A stretch of 64,000 nt of DNA from the NCBI GenBank assembly GCA_035573895.1, contig DATLZR010000167.1, forward strand, positions 1 through 64,000, written 5' to 3'. This document shows positions 7,346 to 15,970 of the stretch, piece by piece. The notes below the pieces were generated by a model, which ran no database searches, had not been told where the DNA came from, and worked only from the letters and a program-made list of their open reading frames with translations. The stretch's first letter is position 1, and every line of letters starts with the position of its first letter. Source of the DNA: Blastocatellia bacterium. Lineage in GTDB: Bacteria > Acidobacteriota > Blastocatellia > HR10. The position numbers and the translations under genes were made by a program.

Positions 7346-9874
7346 ATGGACCGACACAACCCGGTCATTCTGGCAGCGCTTCTTCATGATATCGGCAAGT
7401 TCGGCGAACGGACGGCGGAACCCCTGCCTGTCTGGGCAGAGCCGTTTCATCACGAGGCAAGATATACCCACGAACCCTACAGCGCCGTATTCGTGGAGGA
7501 GCAGCTCGGTCGTTGGCCCCTGGACATGACGACTGTTCGGCGTCTCGTTCTCAAGCATCATGCTCCATCCCTTCCGGATGAGCTGTTAGTCTCGCTGGCC
7601 GATCGTCTCTCGGCCTATGAGCGCGCCGAGGCCGAAGGTGATCGGGAAGGTGCTCGTGGCCGAGCCGAGACGGCATTGCGGACAGTCTTCTCTCGACTCC
7701 TGGGCGTGTCTGCTGATGGGGCCCGGTATCACGAACTGGCTGATCTCTCGCTCGATCGTCGGGCCCTATTTCCGCGCCCGGATGCCGTTGGATCGGTCGA
7801 GTCCTATCGCGCGTTGTGGGAGCGATTCACGAGCGAAGTCGCGCGCGTCCCTCTTGGGGATCTTCGCACGTTGCTTGCCGTCTTGCGACGGTTCACGTGG
7901 GTGATCCCATCGGATACGCGGCGGGATCTCATCCCGGACATCTCGCTTTATCATCACCTGAAGACGACGGCGGCCATCGCTGCCTGCCTCGTTCGGGAGG
8001 AACTTGGCGAGTTCGATGTGCGGACGCTCCACGATGGCTTGACGAACCGATGGAAGAAAGCGCCGCTGACTCCCCGCGAGGAGGAACTCCTCCATCGCCC
8101 GCTCTGCGCCCTCGTCAAGGGTGACATCTCGGGCACGCAGGATTTCCTGTATCTGCTGACCAGCCGCGGTGCCGCTCGGGGCCTTCGCGGTCGCTCGTTT
8201 TACCTTCAGCTTCTGACCGAGACGATCGCCGAGTGGATCCTCCGCCAATTCCAGTTGCACCCGACGAATGTACTCTTTGTCGGCGGCGGACATTTTTATC
8301 TGCTGCTTCCCTATCGGGCGGCAGCCGAGCATCTGGATGGGATTCAACAGCGTATTGCCCGCGTCCTGTGGAAGATTCACAAAGGCGATCTCTCGCTCCT
8401 CGTCGCGTCTGTTCCGGTCGCGGCGATTGATTTTTTGGAAGAAGAGGCCGGGGGAAATGCCTTCGCCGCGAAGTGGGGCGACGTCTCGCGTCGGGTCAAT
8501 GAAGAGAAGCAGCGCAAGTGGCAGGATCTCGGCCAGGAGGGGATGCGCCGCGAGCTGTTCATTTCGAGGCAACGGGGCATGACGGCCGAGGATACCTGTC
8601 AGGTGTGTCACAATGCAGGGGCGCTGGAAATCCAGGACGATGTGCGCAAATGTCAGCACTGCCGGGGATTTGAGGAACTGGGCCGACTGCTCCGGGATCC
8701 AACGCATCTCGTTCTTTTCACCGTGCCCGAAGCCGAGCCTCCGGAACAGGCTGATTGGCGCGATGCCCTACGGGCCTTCGGCACGGAGGCATGGCTCATC
8801 CATGAAGGCGATGTGTTACCGCGCAGACCTCCGGGAGCGACAGAAGCGAGGGTCTACACGCTCGATGCGACCGACTTTCTCGACGAAGACACCTGTCGCC
8901 GCTTCCGGTGGGGTGATCTGCCGGTGAGCTACGATTTTCGCTGGCTCGCTGATGCCACTCCAAGAAAACACGACGAACACGGCCAGGAGGTCATCGCTGA
9001 GTTCGCCGATTTAGCTGAGGCCTCGCAGGGCGTGAAATGGCTCGGCGTGCTGCGCATGGACGTAGATGGCCTCGGCGACGTCTTCAAAAACGGCCTCGGC
9101 GCGCAAGCGACGATTTCGCGCATGAGCACGTTGAGTGAGTCATTGCGCCTCTTTTTCGAGGCTTGGGTGCCGCGTTTGTGTCGCGAGTATAACCGCTTTC
9201 AACAGGGCAAAAAGGACGCGCTCTACCTTATCTATGCCGGAGGCGATGATCTTTTCGTCGTCGGCGCCTGGAGCGTACTGCCGGAGCTGGCCGAGCGCAT
9301 TCGCGACGACTTCCGCGAGCTGGTCGGGGGCGATCATGTGACGCTTTCGGCCGGTATCGCCATCGAGCATCCGAAGTTTCCCCTCTATCAACTCGCTGCG
9401 AACGCGCGCCACGCGCTCGACGATCAGGCCAAGGAGTTTCAACGATCGAACGGGAGAGCCAAAGACGCCGTGAGTTTTCTTCAAACGGCCATGGGGTGGG
9501 AGGAGTTCGCTCGTATCGCCGGGTGGAAAGATGCTCTCCTGCAAATGCTCAATCCGCAAGGAGAGGAGCCAGCGCTTCCCCGCGCGTTCCTCATGCGGCT
9601 CATGGAGATTCACGCCCTCTATGCCGGGAACCGCGCCCGCTGGCGACGCGCCCAGCGGCTGCGAGAGATCACCCATGAGCAGATGGAAGAGCTGATCCAC
9701 TACGACAAATGGCAGTGGCGACTCGTCTATCATCTCAGCCGTTTCGCTGAGCGGCACGAGCAGCATAGAGAAACGATTGACCGCCTCCTGCGGGAGATCG
9801 TGCAGCAAGATGGATTCATCGCCCGGCTGCGCGTCCTCGCTCGCTGGGCGGAGCTTCTCACCAGGGAGGGATAA
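7346..9874 (+). CDS. csm1: type III-A CRISPR Cas10/Csm1
   Basis: This is the large subunit of the Csm complex (842 residues). The N-terminal HD nuclease motif is intact (H14-D15 in LLHDIGKFGER), so target-activated ssDNA cleavage is expected. A zinc-binding knuckle CxxC...CxxC lies in the middle (CQVCHNAG and CQHC). The cyclase-type Palm domain carries GGDD at residues 632-635 (IYAGGDDLFVVG), so cyclic oligoadenylate synthesis is also expected. A helical C-terminal domain follows. It is the first gene of an operon with csm2 (3-bp gap) and has its own promoter-like sequence and the shared cas motif upstream. Length and motif order are typical of Csm1, not Cmr2. Confidence 0.96.
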   Translation: MDRHNPVILAALLHDIGKFGERTAEPLPVWAEPFHHEARYTHEPYSAVFVEEQLGRWPLDMTTVRRLVLKHHAPSLPDELLVSLADRLSAYERAEAEGDREGARGRAETALRTVFSRLLGVSADGARYHELADLSLDRRALFPRPDAVGSVESYRALWERFTSEVARVPLGDLRTLLAVLRRFTWVIPSDTRRDLIPDISLYHHLKTTAAIAACLVREELGEFDVRTLHDGLTNRWKKAPLTPREEELLHRPLCALVKGDISGTQDFLYLLTSRGAARGLRGRSFYLQLLTETIAEWILRQFQLHPTNVLFVGGGHFYLLLPYRAAAEHLDGIQQRIARVLWKIHKGDLSLLVASVPVAAIDFLEEEAGGNAFAAKWGDVSRRVNEEKQRKWQDLGQEGMRRELFISRQRGMTAEDTCQVCHNAGALEIQDDVRKCQHCRGFEELGRLLRDPTHLVLFTVPEAEPPEQADWRDALRAFGTEAWLIHEGDVLPRRPPGATEARVYTLDATDFLDEDTCRRFRWGDLPVSYDFRWLADATPRKHDEHGQEVIAEFADLAEASQGVKWLGVLRMDVDGLGDVFKNGLGAQATISRMSTLSESLRLFFEAWVPRLCREYNRFQQGKKDALYLIYAGGDDLFVVGAWSVLPELAERIRDDFRELVGGDHVTLSAGIAIEHPKFPLYQLAANARHALDDQAKEFQRSNGRAKDAVSFLQTAMGWEEFARIAGWKDALLQMLNPQGEEPALPRAFLMRLMEIHALYAGNRARWRRAQRLREITHEQMEELIHYDKWQWRLVYHLSRFAERHEQHRETIDRLLREIVQQDGFIARLRVLARWAELLTREG

Positions 9875-9877
9875 GCC

Positions 9878-10288
9878 ATGACCCGAACGAACCCACCGCG
9901 ACAAGATCGCTCGTCATCTTCGACCGGGACACCTACGCGTGAAGAGGTTCAGCGCGCCATCCGCGAGGGCGGGCGCGCGCTTGTAGATCTCGCCGAACGG
10001 CTTGGCCCTCAACTCAAAGAGGGCCGCCTCACGACCAGCCAGATTCGAAACATCTACGGGATGGTCAAGCAGATGGAGATACGCGGATTCGATGCCAATG
10101 AGTTCGTCCTGCTTAAGCCCAAGCTCGCTTATGCGGCCGCGCGCGCCAACGTCCCGGGAGCGGACACGCTCAAAGAAGTGTTGACCTGCGCCATTGACGA
10201 GGTCGGCACCGATGCGACCAAATTCGCTCGCTTCGTGGACTTCTTTGAGGCGATCCTGGCCTATCATCAAGCGGCTGGTGGTCGCTGA
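9878..10288 (+). CDS. csm2: Csm complex small subunit Csm2
   Basis: This is a 136-residue helical protein, the Cas11-type small subunit that lines the crRNA-target duplex. The TSQIRNIYGMVKQME helix and the LLKPKLAYAAAR segment are characteristic of Csm2. The first 25 residues are polar and probably disordered. It begins 3 bp after csm1 with GGAGGGATAAGCC as ribosome binding site, so expression is coupled to csm1. Confidence 0.92.
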   Translation: MTRTNPPRQDRSSSSTGTPTREEVQRAIREGGRALVDLAERLGPQLKEGRLTTSQIRNIYGMVKQMEIRGFDANEFVLLKPKLAYAAARANVPGADTLKEVLTCAIDEVGTDATKFARFVDFFEAILAYHQAAGGR

Positions 10289-10308
10289 ACGACCAGGGAG
10301 GGACACTT

Positions 10309-11142
10309 ATGCCCACACTCACGCTTCGAGGAAAAGTCATCATCACCGGTGAGATCGAAGCCGTCACCGGACTCCACATCGGCGGGGCGGCTGCCGGATT
10401 GGACATCGGCGGCATTGACAATCCCATCATCCGGCATCCGGTCACGCGCGAACCCTATATCCCCGGTTCGTCGCTTCGGGGGAAAATGCGATCGCTTCTG
10501 GACCATCACCTCGGCAAAGAAGCCAATCATTTCATCCAGCGGCGTGAACCCGTCGTCCGTCTCCATGTGTGCGAGGATGAGGCGGCATACACTCGATGTC
10601 CCGTCTGCCAGATCTTTGGGGTGACCCCTGGAGAGCGACGTGGGTGGAAGAATCTGAAACCCGCGCGCTTGATCGTGCGCGATGTACACCTGGCGCGGGA
10701 TCATGAAGCGACGGAGCGGCTCCGTCAGGCCAAGACCGATCTCCCCTTCACCGAAGTGAAATGGGAAGCGGCAATTGATCGCATCACCGCAGCCGCCGTC
10801 CCGCGTCAAAACGAGCGCGTGCCTGCAGGCGCCGTCTTCGCGCCCTTCGAGCTGGTCTATGGCCTTTACGATTTGAATGGCACAGGATGCGATCGCGATC
10901 TGGACTGGCTGCGCTATGTCTTCAAGGCGATGGAGCTGCTAGAGGACGATTACCTCGGCGGATATGGCTCGCGCGGAGCGGGGAAGATTCGCTTCCGGCA
11001 GATCAAGGTTGAATTCAAATCGCGCCGGTATTACGAGGGAGAGGTCGCGCTCGAGACGCTTGCCGAAAGAATTGACGACGTGCGGCAACTGCCTGTGTCG
11101 GAATACATCACTCGCCTGCAGCAGTTGATCCGGGAGGGATAG
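10309..11142 (+). CDS. csm3: Csm3, RAMP backbone and target-RNA nuclease
   Basis: This is a 277-residue Cas7-type RAMP protein that forms the filament of the Csm complex and cuts target RNA at 6-nt intervals. It shows GLHIGG near the start, the glycine-rich loop PYIPGSSLRGKMRS, and D37 in GGIDNPIIRHP. D37 aligns with the catalytic Asp33 of Streptococcus Csm3, so it is probably active. The cluster around CPVCQIFG, between residues 98 and 106, with nearby His may bind zinc. The ribosome binding site is GGGAGGGACACTT. It is followed after 3 bp by csm4. Confidence 0.95.
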   Translation: MPTLTLRGKVIITGEIEAVTGLHIGGAAAGLDIGGIDNPIIRHPVTREPYIPGSSLRGKMRSLLDHHLGKEANHFIQRREPVVRLHVCEDEAAYTRCPVCQIFGVTPGERRGWKNLKPARLIVRDVHLARDHEATERLRQAKTDLPFTEVKWEAAIDRITAAAVPRQNERVPAGAVFAPFELVYGLYDLNGTGCDRDLDWLRYVFKAMELLEDDYLGGYGSRGAGKIRFRQIKVEFKSRRYYEGEVALETLAERIDDVRQLPVSEYITRLQQLIREG

Positions 11143-11145
11143 AAG

Positions 11146-12207
11146 ATGCCCCGTTTTGCAACCTATCGGCTACGCTTCCGCTCGCCGCTTCACATCGGCG
11201 AGCGGGGTGTGGGGCTGGAAGTCTCACGCACGCATATTCCGGCTGATACGCTCTTTGGGGCTGTCTGCTCCCTCTGGCGCGAGCTATATGGAGTTGACGC
11301 GCTTCACCGTGATGTGCTCGACTGGTTCACCGAAGGCGAACCGAATGCACAGCCCTTTGCCCTCACCTCTGCGTTCCCTTACGCCGGTGACGTGCGGTTC
11401 TTTCCGAAACCGCTCGGGCGGCTGCCCAATGTGACCCTCGCCGACGGAGATGAAAAGGCGTTCAAGCGCGTGCGCTTTGTCTCCGAGCGCGTCTTCACCA
11501 CGGTCGTAATGGGTGAGCCCATAGCTTTTCAAAAGCAAAATTGCATTAACGGTGGGGTTGTGTGGGTGACCGAAGAGGAGAGAGATCGCCTCGTTCGCTG
11601 GACCGACGACATGAGCGGTGACATTGTGCTCTGGAAAGTGGCCGTCGTCCCGCGGGTGACGCTTGATCGGCTCACGGCAGCGTCGGAGATCTGGCATTTC
11701 GGCGAGGTTCTCATGGCTCAAGGGACGGGCTTATGGTTCGCCATCGAGTTCAATCATGAGCATGGTGAGGAGCTGACGCGGCGATTTGAAGCCGTCCTGC
11801 GCGCGCTCGGCGATACGGGAATAGGTGGCGAACGCGGAGCCGGCTGCGGGCTCTTCGACGTGGATGGTCCGACCGAGGAGGCGCTGCCGGATGTTCCCGA
11901 GGCCAACCGATTCGTGACGCTCTCGCCCGTATGCCCGAAAGATGTCGTCGAGCTGGAGCGCCTGACGGGCAGTGGAGCCGCGTATGAACTGATGCCGCGT
12001 CGCGGCTGGATCACGTCGCCGGAAGCAATGAACCTGCGCCGCAAGATGGTCTGGATGTTCGCCGAAGGTTCGGTACTCGCCGGTCCATCTCTGCCGCGCG
12101 CGGGATGTCTCGTCAACGTCAGGCCCGACGTATGCCCTCACGACGTCTGGCGCTACGGAGTCTCTTTCCCGGTAGGTCTGGCGGCGACCGCCGGCTCTTC
12201 GAGCTGA
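11146..12207 (+). CDS. csm4: Csm4, crRNA 5'-tag-binding RAMP
   Basis: This is a 353-residue Cas5-type RAMP protein. It caps the Csm filament, holds the 5' crRNA tag and contacts Csm1. It opens with a RAMP strand and loop (RSPLHIGERGVGLEVS), then SRTHIPADTLFGAVCSLW as is usual for Csm4, and carries a glycine-rich element near residue 225 (GGERGAGCGLF). Position between csm3 and csm5, length and motif layout support the call. The start is fixed by GGGAGGGATAGAAG before the ATG. Confidence 0.93.
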   Translation: MPRFATYRLRFRSPLHIGERGVGLEVSRTHIPADTLFGAVCSLWRELYGVDALHRDVLDWFTEGEPNAQPFALTSAFPYAGDVRFFPKPLGRLPNVTLADGDEKAFKRVRFVSERVFTTVVMGEPIAFQKQNCINGGVVWVTEEERDRLVRWTDDMSGDIVLWKVAVVPRVTLDRLTAASEIWHFGEVLMAQGTGLWFAIEFNHEHGEELTRRFEAVLRALGDTGIGGERGAGCGLFDVDGPTEEALPDVPEANRFVTLSPVCPKDVVELERLTGSGAAYELMPRRGWITSPEAMNLRRKMVWMFAEGSVLAGPSLPRAGCLVNVRPDVCPHDVWRYGVSFPVGLAATAGSSS

Positions 12208-12223
12208 GGGACGAGAGGGAGCC

Positions 12224-13570
12224 ATGGGTAGGACATCGTATACACTGCGCTGTCTCAGCCCCGTCCATGTTGGGACCGGGAGACAGTTCACCAAGTTCGA
12301 CGGCGTCTACCATGAGCGACGGTGGTACGTGATTGATCTCGACCGCGTGCTCATGCACGGCGTAGATGCAACCGTGCTGGCCCGCGATATGAGCGAGCGG
12401 GCGTTCACGTGGTCGGCCTGGCTCGGCGGACGAGCCATCGCGCCGTCGGACGTCTCCGCTTATGATCTGCCCTGCCCGCAGGACCCTGAAGAGACTCCCG
12501 TCCGCGAAGCCATGAAAGATGTCTATGGGAAGCCGTATGTGCCGGGCAGCTCAATAAAAGGCGCTATGCGCACAGCCATCCTGTGGCGTCTGCTGCACAG
12601 CGACGTTGAACATCAGGAGTTTGTCAGGCGCTACGTGCTGCTCTGTTTGAAAGCGACGGAGTTGCTCGATTGGCTGCGCGAGCGCCGAGCGTTCGATCGT
12701 CCCGAAGAGCATCGCGTCGCGCTCGCCGAAATCTTCCGCGTCCGCCACGATGAGGCCGGAGCGCTTCAGCGCACGCTCTATCGCATCCTGCATGTGGACG
12801 AACGAAGACTGCAAAGCGAGCGGAATACGTTCCGGAAGCGATTGCAACGATTGGGGCGAAGCCGCGAATGGCTCGCCGAACCGCTGGAGCGTGCTCTGCT
12901 CGGACACGATCCCAATCACGATCTCCTGCGGGCGCTTCAAGTGAGCGACACGCGCCCCGTTGACCTTGACCGGTTGGCCGTCGGGCTGGTGTGGACGTAC
13001 ACGCAGCGGGGGAGACAACTGGTCGAAAAACGCGAGGAGGATGGCGAGTACAAGGTCTTCGCCGAGTGGCTCGTCCCTGAAACGACGCTGGAATTCGAGC
13101 TTCATACCGACGACTTCCTCTTCACGGACGCCGCCGAGCGTGAACTGCATTTCCAGGGAGCGAAAGAAGACGCGCTCCGACAGCTCGCGCATACCTGTAA
13201 TGAATATGCCCGCGCCGTCATTTCATCGGAGCGAGCCTTCTTCAGCGAGCGCGGTCCAGGCTCGATCGCTGATTTTTACGCCGAGCTTGAGGCGATGCTT
13301 CGCGATCTCGCCGAAGGCGCGTTTTTACTGAACATCGGATGGGGCGGCGGCTGGGAGATGAAAACCATAGGCGATCTGCTGAGGCGCGTGCTCTCGCCCG
13401 AAGAGTTCGCCCAGTTGCGCCAGCGATATGGGCTGGGCGAAGATCCGAGGACGCATCGGCTAGACCCGGAGGGACTTTTCCCGCACAGCCGACGGATCGC
13501 CTACGAGGGTGGCGCGCCCATGTATCCGTTGGGCTGGATGCGGGTCGAACCGAAAGGAGGTCGAGGATGA
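12224..13570 (+). CDS. csm5: Csm5, crRNA 3'-end RAMP
   Basis: This is a 448-residue RAMP protein at the 3' end of the crRNA in the Csm complex, where it helps crRNA maturation and assembly. The start RCLSPVHVGTGRQ and the loop PYVPGSSIKGAMRTAILW are typical. Near the C terminus LNIGWGGGWEMKTIGD provides the second glycine-rich element of the family, and the end YPLGWMRVE is also common in Csm5. Its stop overlaps the next ATG (ATGA), and a strong AAGGAGG lies just inside its 3' end, so a downstream gene was once translated efficiently. Confidence 0.94.
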   Translation: MGRTSYTLRCLSPVHVGTGRQFTKFDGVYHERRWYVIDLDRVLMHGVDATVLARDMSERAFTWSAWLGGRAIAPSDVSAYDLPCPQDPEETPVREAMKDVYGKPYVPGSSIKGAMRTAILWRLLHSDVEHQEFVRRYVLLCLKATELLDWLRERRAFDRPEEHRVALAEIFRVRHDEAGALQRTLYRILHVDERRLQSERNTFRKRLQRLGRSREWLAEPLERALLGHDPNHDLLRALQVSDTRPVDLDRLAVGLVWTYTQRGRQLVEKREEDGEYKVFAEWLVPETTLEFELHTDDFLFTDAAERELHFQGAKEDALRQLAHTCNEYARAVISSERAFFSERGPGSIADFYAELEAMLRDLAEGAFLLNIGWGGGWEMKTIGDLLRRVLSPEEFAQLRQRYGLGEDPRTHRLDPEGLFPHSRRIAYEGGAPMYPLGWMRVEPKGGRG

Positions 13571-13881
13571 GCACAACGGCCCTGATCATCACCGCGGGCA
13601 AAGTGTCACTCGCTGAGCACCGGGGCGGTGTGCGCCATTCCGGAGAAGGACTCTTTTCCCCCCGCGTGGATCAGAGGTCTGGGGCCTGACGCCGGGGATG
13701 TGCTTCAGAAATGGTGCGGATGATTATCGAGTTGAAGGCACAGGCGCGTTCGATATTCGGTCATGCTTCGAGCGTCGCCGGCGCGCTTTGCGTAAGCGAA
13801 CTCTTACGCCTGGAGGATGACTATGGGACTCCGACAAAAGGGAAACCAGCGATCCCTCGCGCGATCGCGAAGACGCGATAA
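13567..13881 (+). pseudogene. broken small gene between csm5 and the CARF gene
   Basis: A start codon overlaps the csm5 stop and has an ideal AAGGAGG six bases upstream, yet the frame stops after 40 codons (MSTTALIITAGKVSLAEHRG..., TGA at 13687-13689). The same frame resumes and reads protein-like to a stop at 13879-13881, including ELKAQARSIFGHASSVAGAL. The region is therefore either a gene with one nonsense codon or two small genes. I do not recognise the product. Its opening (TALIITAGK) has the hydrophobic-strand-then-glycine look of a Rossmann-like CARF start, but this is weak. Its tail overlaps the next gene by 59 bp. Confidence 0.4.
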
Positions 13882-15112
13882 CGCTCGCCACATCTTCGTG
13901 ACCGTGCTCGGCCAGACGCCGCAGGTTGTCACGGAGACGCTCTACGCGCTCATGGTCGAACGGCGCGTCCCCATCTCGGAGATCTTCGTCATCACGACAC
14001 GCGTGGGAGCCGAACGGGCGTGGCGCGATCTGCTCGATCCGCACCAGGGCCAGTTCTTCGCCTTTTGCCGGGAATACGGCTTCGATCCCCGATCCATCAC
14101 CTTCGATGAGCATCACATCCTGACGATCGTCAAGACGCCAGCCTCAAGACGAGCGCGACCGCCCACCAGCGCGACATCGAAGCCGGGCCAACGAGCCGAT
14201 CGTGCGCTGGAGGATATTCGCACCGTGGAGGACAACCGCTGCCTGGCCGAGCAACTTCTGGGCTTCATTCGGCAGCTCACCGAAAATCCGCATACGGTCG
14301 TGCACGGTTCAATCGCCGGCGGCCGCAAGACAATGTCAGCCTATATGCTGCTGGCCTTCACGCTCTACGGGCGGGAACAGGATCGGCTCTATCACGTGCT
14401 CGTGCCCGAACCCTTCGAACGGAATCCGCAGTTTTTCTTCCCTCCGCGGCGAGAGCGATTGATCGGGATCGGCGTCGGACAAGTCGCTTCCACGCGCGAG
14501 GCCCGCATTGATCTGGCCGAAATTCCGTTTGTGCGACTGCGGCCCTGGGTCCTCAAAGAGAGGAGAGTGCAGAGGACGATCGAGGAGCACATTCGCATCG
14601 TGCAGCGCGATTTGAACCGCCGCGCAGCGGAGTGGGAATCGCTCGTCATTGACTACCAAGCGCGACGAGCGCGCTGGGGTGACCGCGAGCTGCCCATAAC
14701 GGGTGTGAAGCTGGCGCTGTTGGCTTACTTCGCCGAGCGCCGCGCCGAGCACCGGCAACATGGACGCCAGAAGATCGAGAACTGCCCCCATTGCTTTAGC
14801 GGTTTCAGTGACTTCGATCTCGTTCGTTACGAGGTCTTATATCGGAGGTTCGTTCCCGCGGAAACACGGAAAGGGAAAATCGAGCTGGGCCCCGATCTCT
14901 TCCTGAGTTATCGGGCCAAGCTCAATCGTGTGCTCACGCGCGAGGGATTCCCTCCGGAGTTGCAGATCGTGAACATCAGCACGACGCCACGCAATGCTCG
15001 CTACGGACTGCGACTCGATCCGCGCCGAATTCGCCTGGAATCCCACCCCGGTGAACTCGTAAAGGTGGGCATTCAGAATCCTGCCGAGGGCGACCGGACC
15101 GAACCCCATTGA
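13823..15112 (+). CDS. CARF protein of the NE0113 family (ring-nuclease-like, Csm6-type label)
   Basis: This is a 429-residue protein whose N-terminal half is a CARF domain: HIFVTVLGQTPQVVTETLYA, then EIFVITTRVG, and the conserved HGSIAGGRKTMSAY element. These are hallmarks of the Cas_NE0113 family, often named 'CRISPR-associated ring nuclease Csm6'. Such proteins bind cyclic oligoadenylate, and some degrade it. I see no clear RxxxxH HEPN motif, so ribonuclease activity is doubtful. The C-terminal 100 residues carry CPHC and a helical segment near YRAKLNRVLTREG. The ATG at 13823 is preferred over 13817 because GGAGG is six bases before it. The stop lies inside the first copy of the degenerate repeat at 15098, so the last residues may be repeat-derived. 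Confidence 0.85.
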   Translation: MGLRQKGNQRSLARSRRRDNARHIFVTVLGQTPQVVTETLYALMVERRVPISEIFVITTRVGAERAWRDLLDPHQGQFFAFCREYGFDPRSITFDEHHILTIVKTPASRRARPPTSATSKPGQRADRALEDIRTVEDNRCLAEQLLGFIRQLTENPHTVVHGSIAGGRKTMSAYMLLAFTLYGREQDRLYHVLVPEPFERNPQFFFPPRRERLIGIGVGQVASTREARIDLAEIPFVRLRPWVLKERRVQRTIEEHIRIVQRDLNRRAAEWESLVIDYQARRARWGDRELPITGVKLALLAYFAERRAEHRQHGRQKIENCPHCFSGFSDFDLVRYEVLYRRFVPAETRKGKIELGPDLFLSYRAKLNRVLTREGFPPELQIVNISTTPRNARYGLRLDPRRIRLESHPGELVKVGIQNPAEGDRTEPH

Positions 15113-15348
15113 AATTACCTCGGAGCACGGCGCCCTTAAGCGAGGGAACCCAGGCGCAAGCGGACCGAACCCCTTTGAGATTAACTCCCTATCAGACGGG
15201 CCCCGCGGCAGCAAGTGAGTGAACCTCGCCTGGGATCTGCCCGAGGCAAGCTCCGTTGAGATTAACAGCCTACCGGATGAGGCCCGCGGCAGTCGGCGAT
15301 GCCAATTTAGCTTAGCGCGAAACCGTGAGGCGAACCTTATTGAAAATT
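15098..15348. repeat. four degenerate tandem repeats of about 66-84 bp
   Basis: Copies of a core like CCGAACCCCATTGAGATTAA end near 15117, 15183, 15264 and 15348. Each is followed, 5 to 20 bases on, by a second similar block (for example GCCCCGCGGCAGCAAG in copy 2 and GGCCCGCGGCAGTCGG in copy 3). Because the blocks between cores are also related, this is a diverged tandem repeat and not spacer DNA. It begins inside the 3' end of the NE0113 gene and lies between the two convergent type III modules. Confidence 0.6.
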
Positions 15349-15397
15349 GACTCATGCCGCATTAAAAGAGCCTGCGTCAGCAAGGGACCGAGTATAG

Positions 15398-15640
15398 CCT
15401 AGGGTGAGCGGAGCGAGCCCTAGGACATCGGCCCTCAATTCAGTCCAAACCCCGAGGGGGGCGACCCATGGGATTGTCGCCATGCATGCCCGGCAACACG
15501 CGTTTGGCTCAACCGCGCGCGCTGCCCGCTCCCACGGCCCCGCATTGCCACAGACGCCGTGCGGCTTTTTTTCGCAAACTGGAAAGTCAGCGCTCCTTCC
15601 TCCCTGTGCATTCCTCAGAGACGCTGGAAATATCGGGCGC
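15398..15640. repeat. dispersed-type hairpin element
   Basis: CCTAGGG (15398-15404) pairs with CCCTAGG (15418-15424) around TGAGCGGAGCGAG, and GGCGAC (15460-15465) pairs with GTCGCC (15476-15481). Further on, GCAAACTGGAAAGTCAGCGCTCC resembles a 'gactggaaagtctgcgctcc' sequence that I recall as a dispersed repeat in acidobacterial and planctomycete genomes. The region carries no convincing gene. From 15641 to 15970 I see nothing else. Confidence 0.45.
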
Positions 15641-15970
15641 GACATTTTCCAGCACCCGCGGTTCGCGCGGCCTCTTGATGCCCTCTCCACCCTCTACCAA
15701 ATGGGGTAAGACCTGGCATCAATTTCCGGACTATTGTCAATTGCTCCGACGGGGCGTATTCGCGGCGCGTCTGCAAGCCGTCGTTGATTAATTCACGTCC
15801 CGGCTCCTGACATTTCACGTCCGTCTCCCTTCGGGTGGCTACGTGCGCGGGTCATTGGCACATCTACAGCATTCCCAACAGGCGTCCGCACGTCAGGGCG
15901 CGCCGTCAACGGCGTGGTTCGTTTTCGCCACCTCGTCGGATGGATCGAAAATCCCGAAGGCTTTTGGTCG

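Noticed and set aside
15098-15348. Second CRISPR array
   Set aside because: The unit length varies (66, 81, 84), and the blocks between the cores are themselves similar. That does not fit unique spacers.
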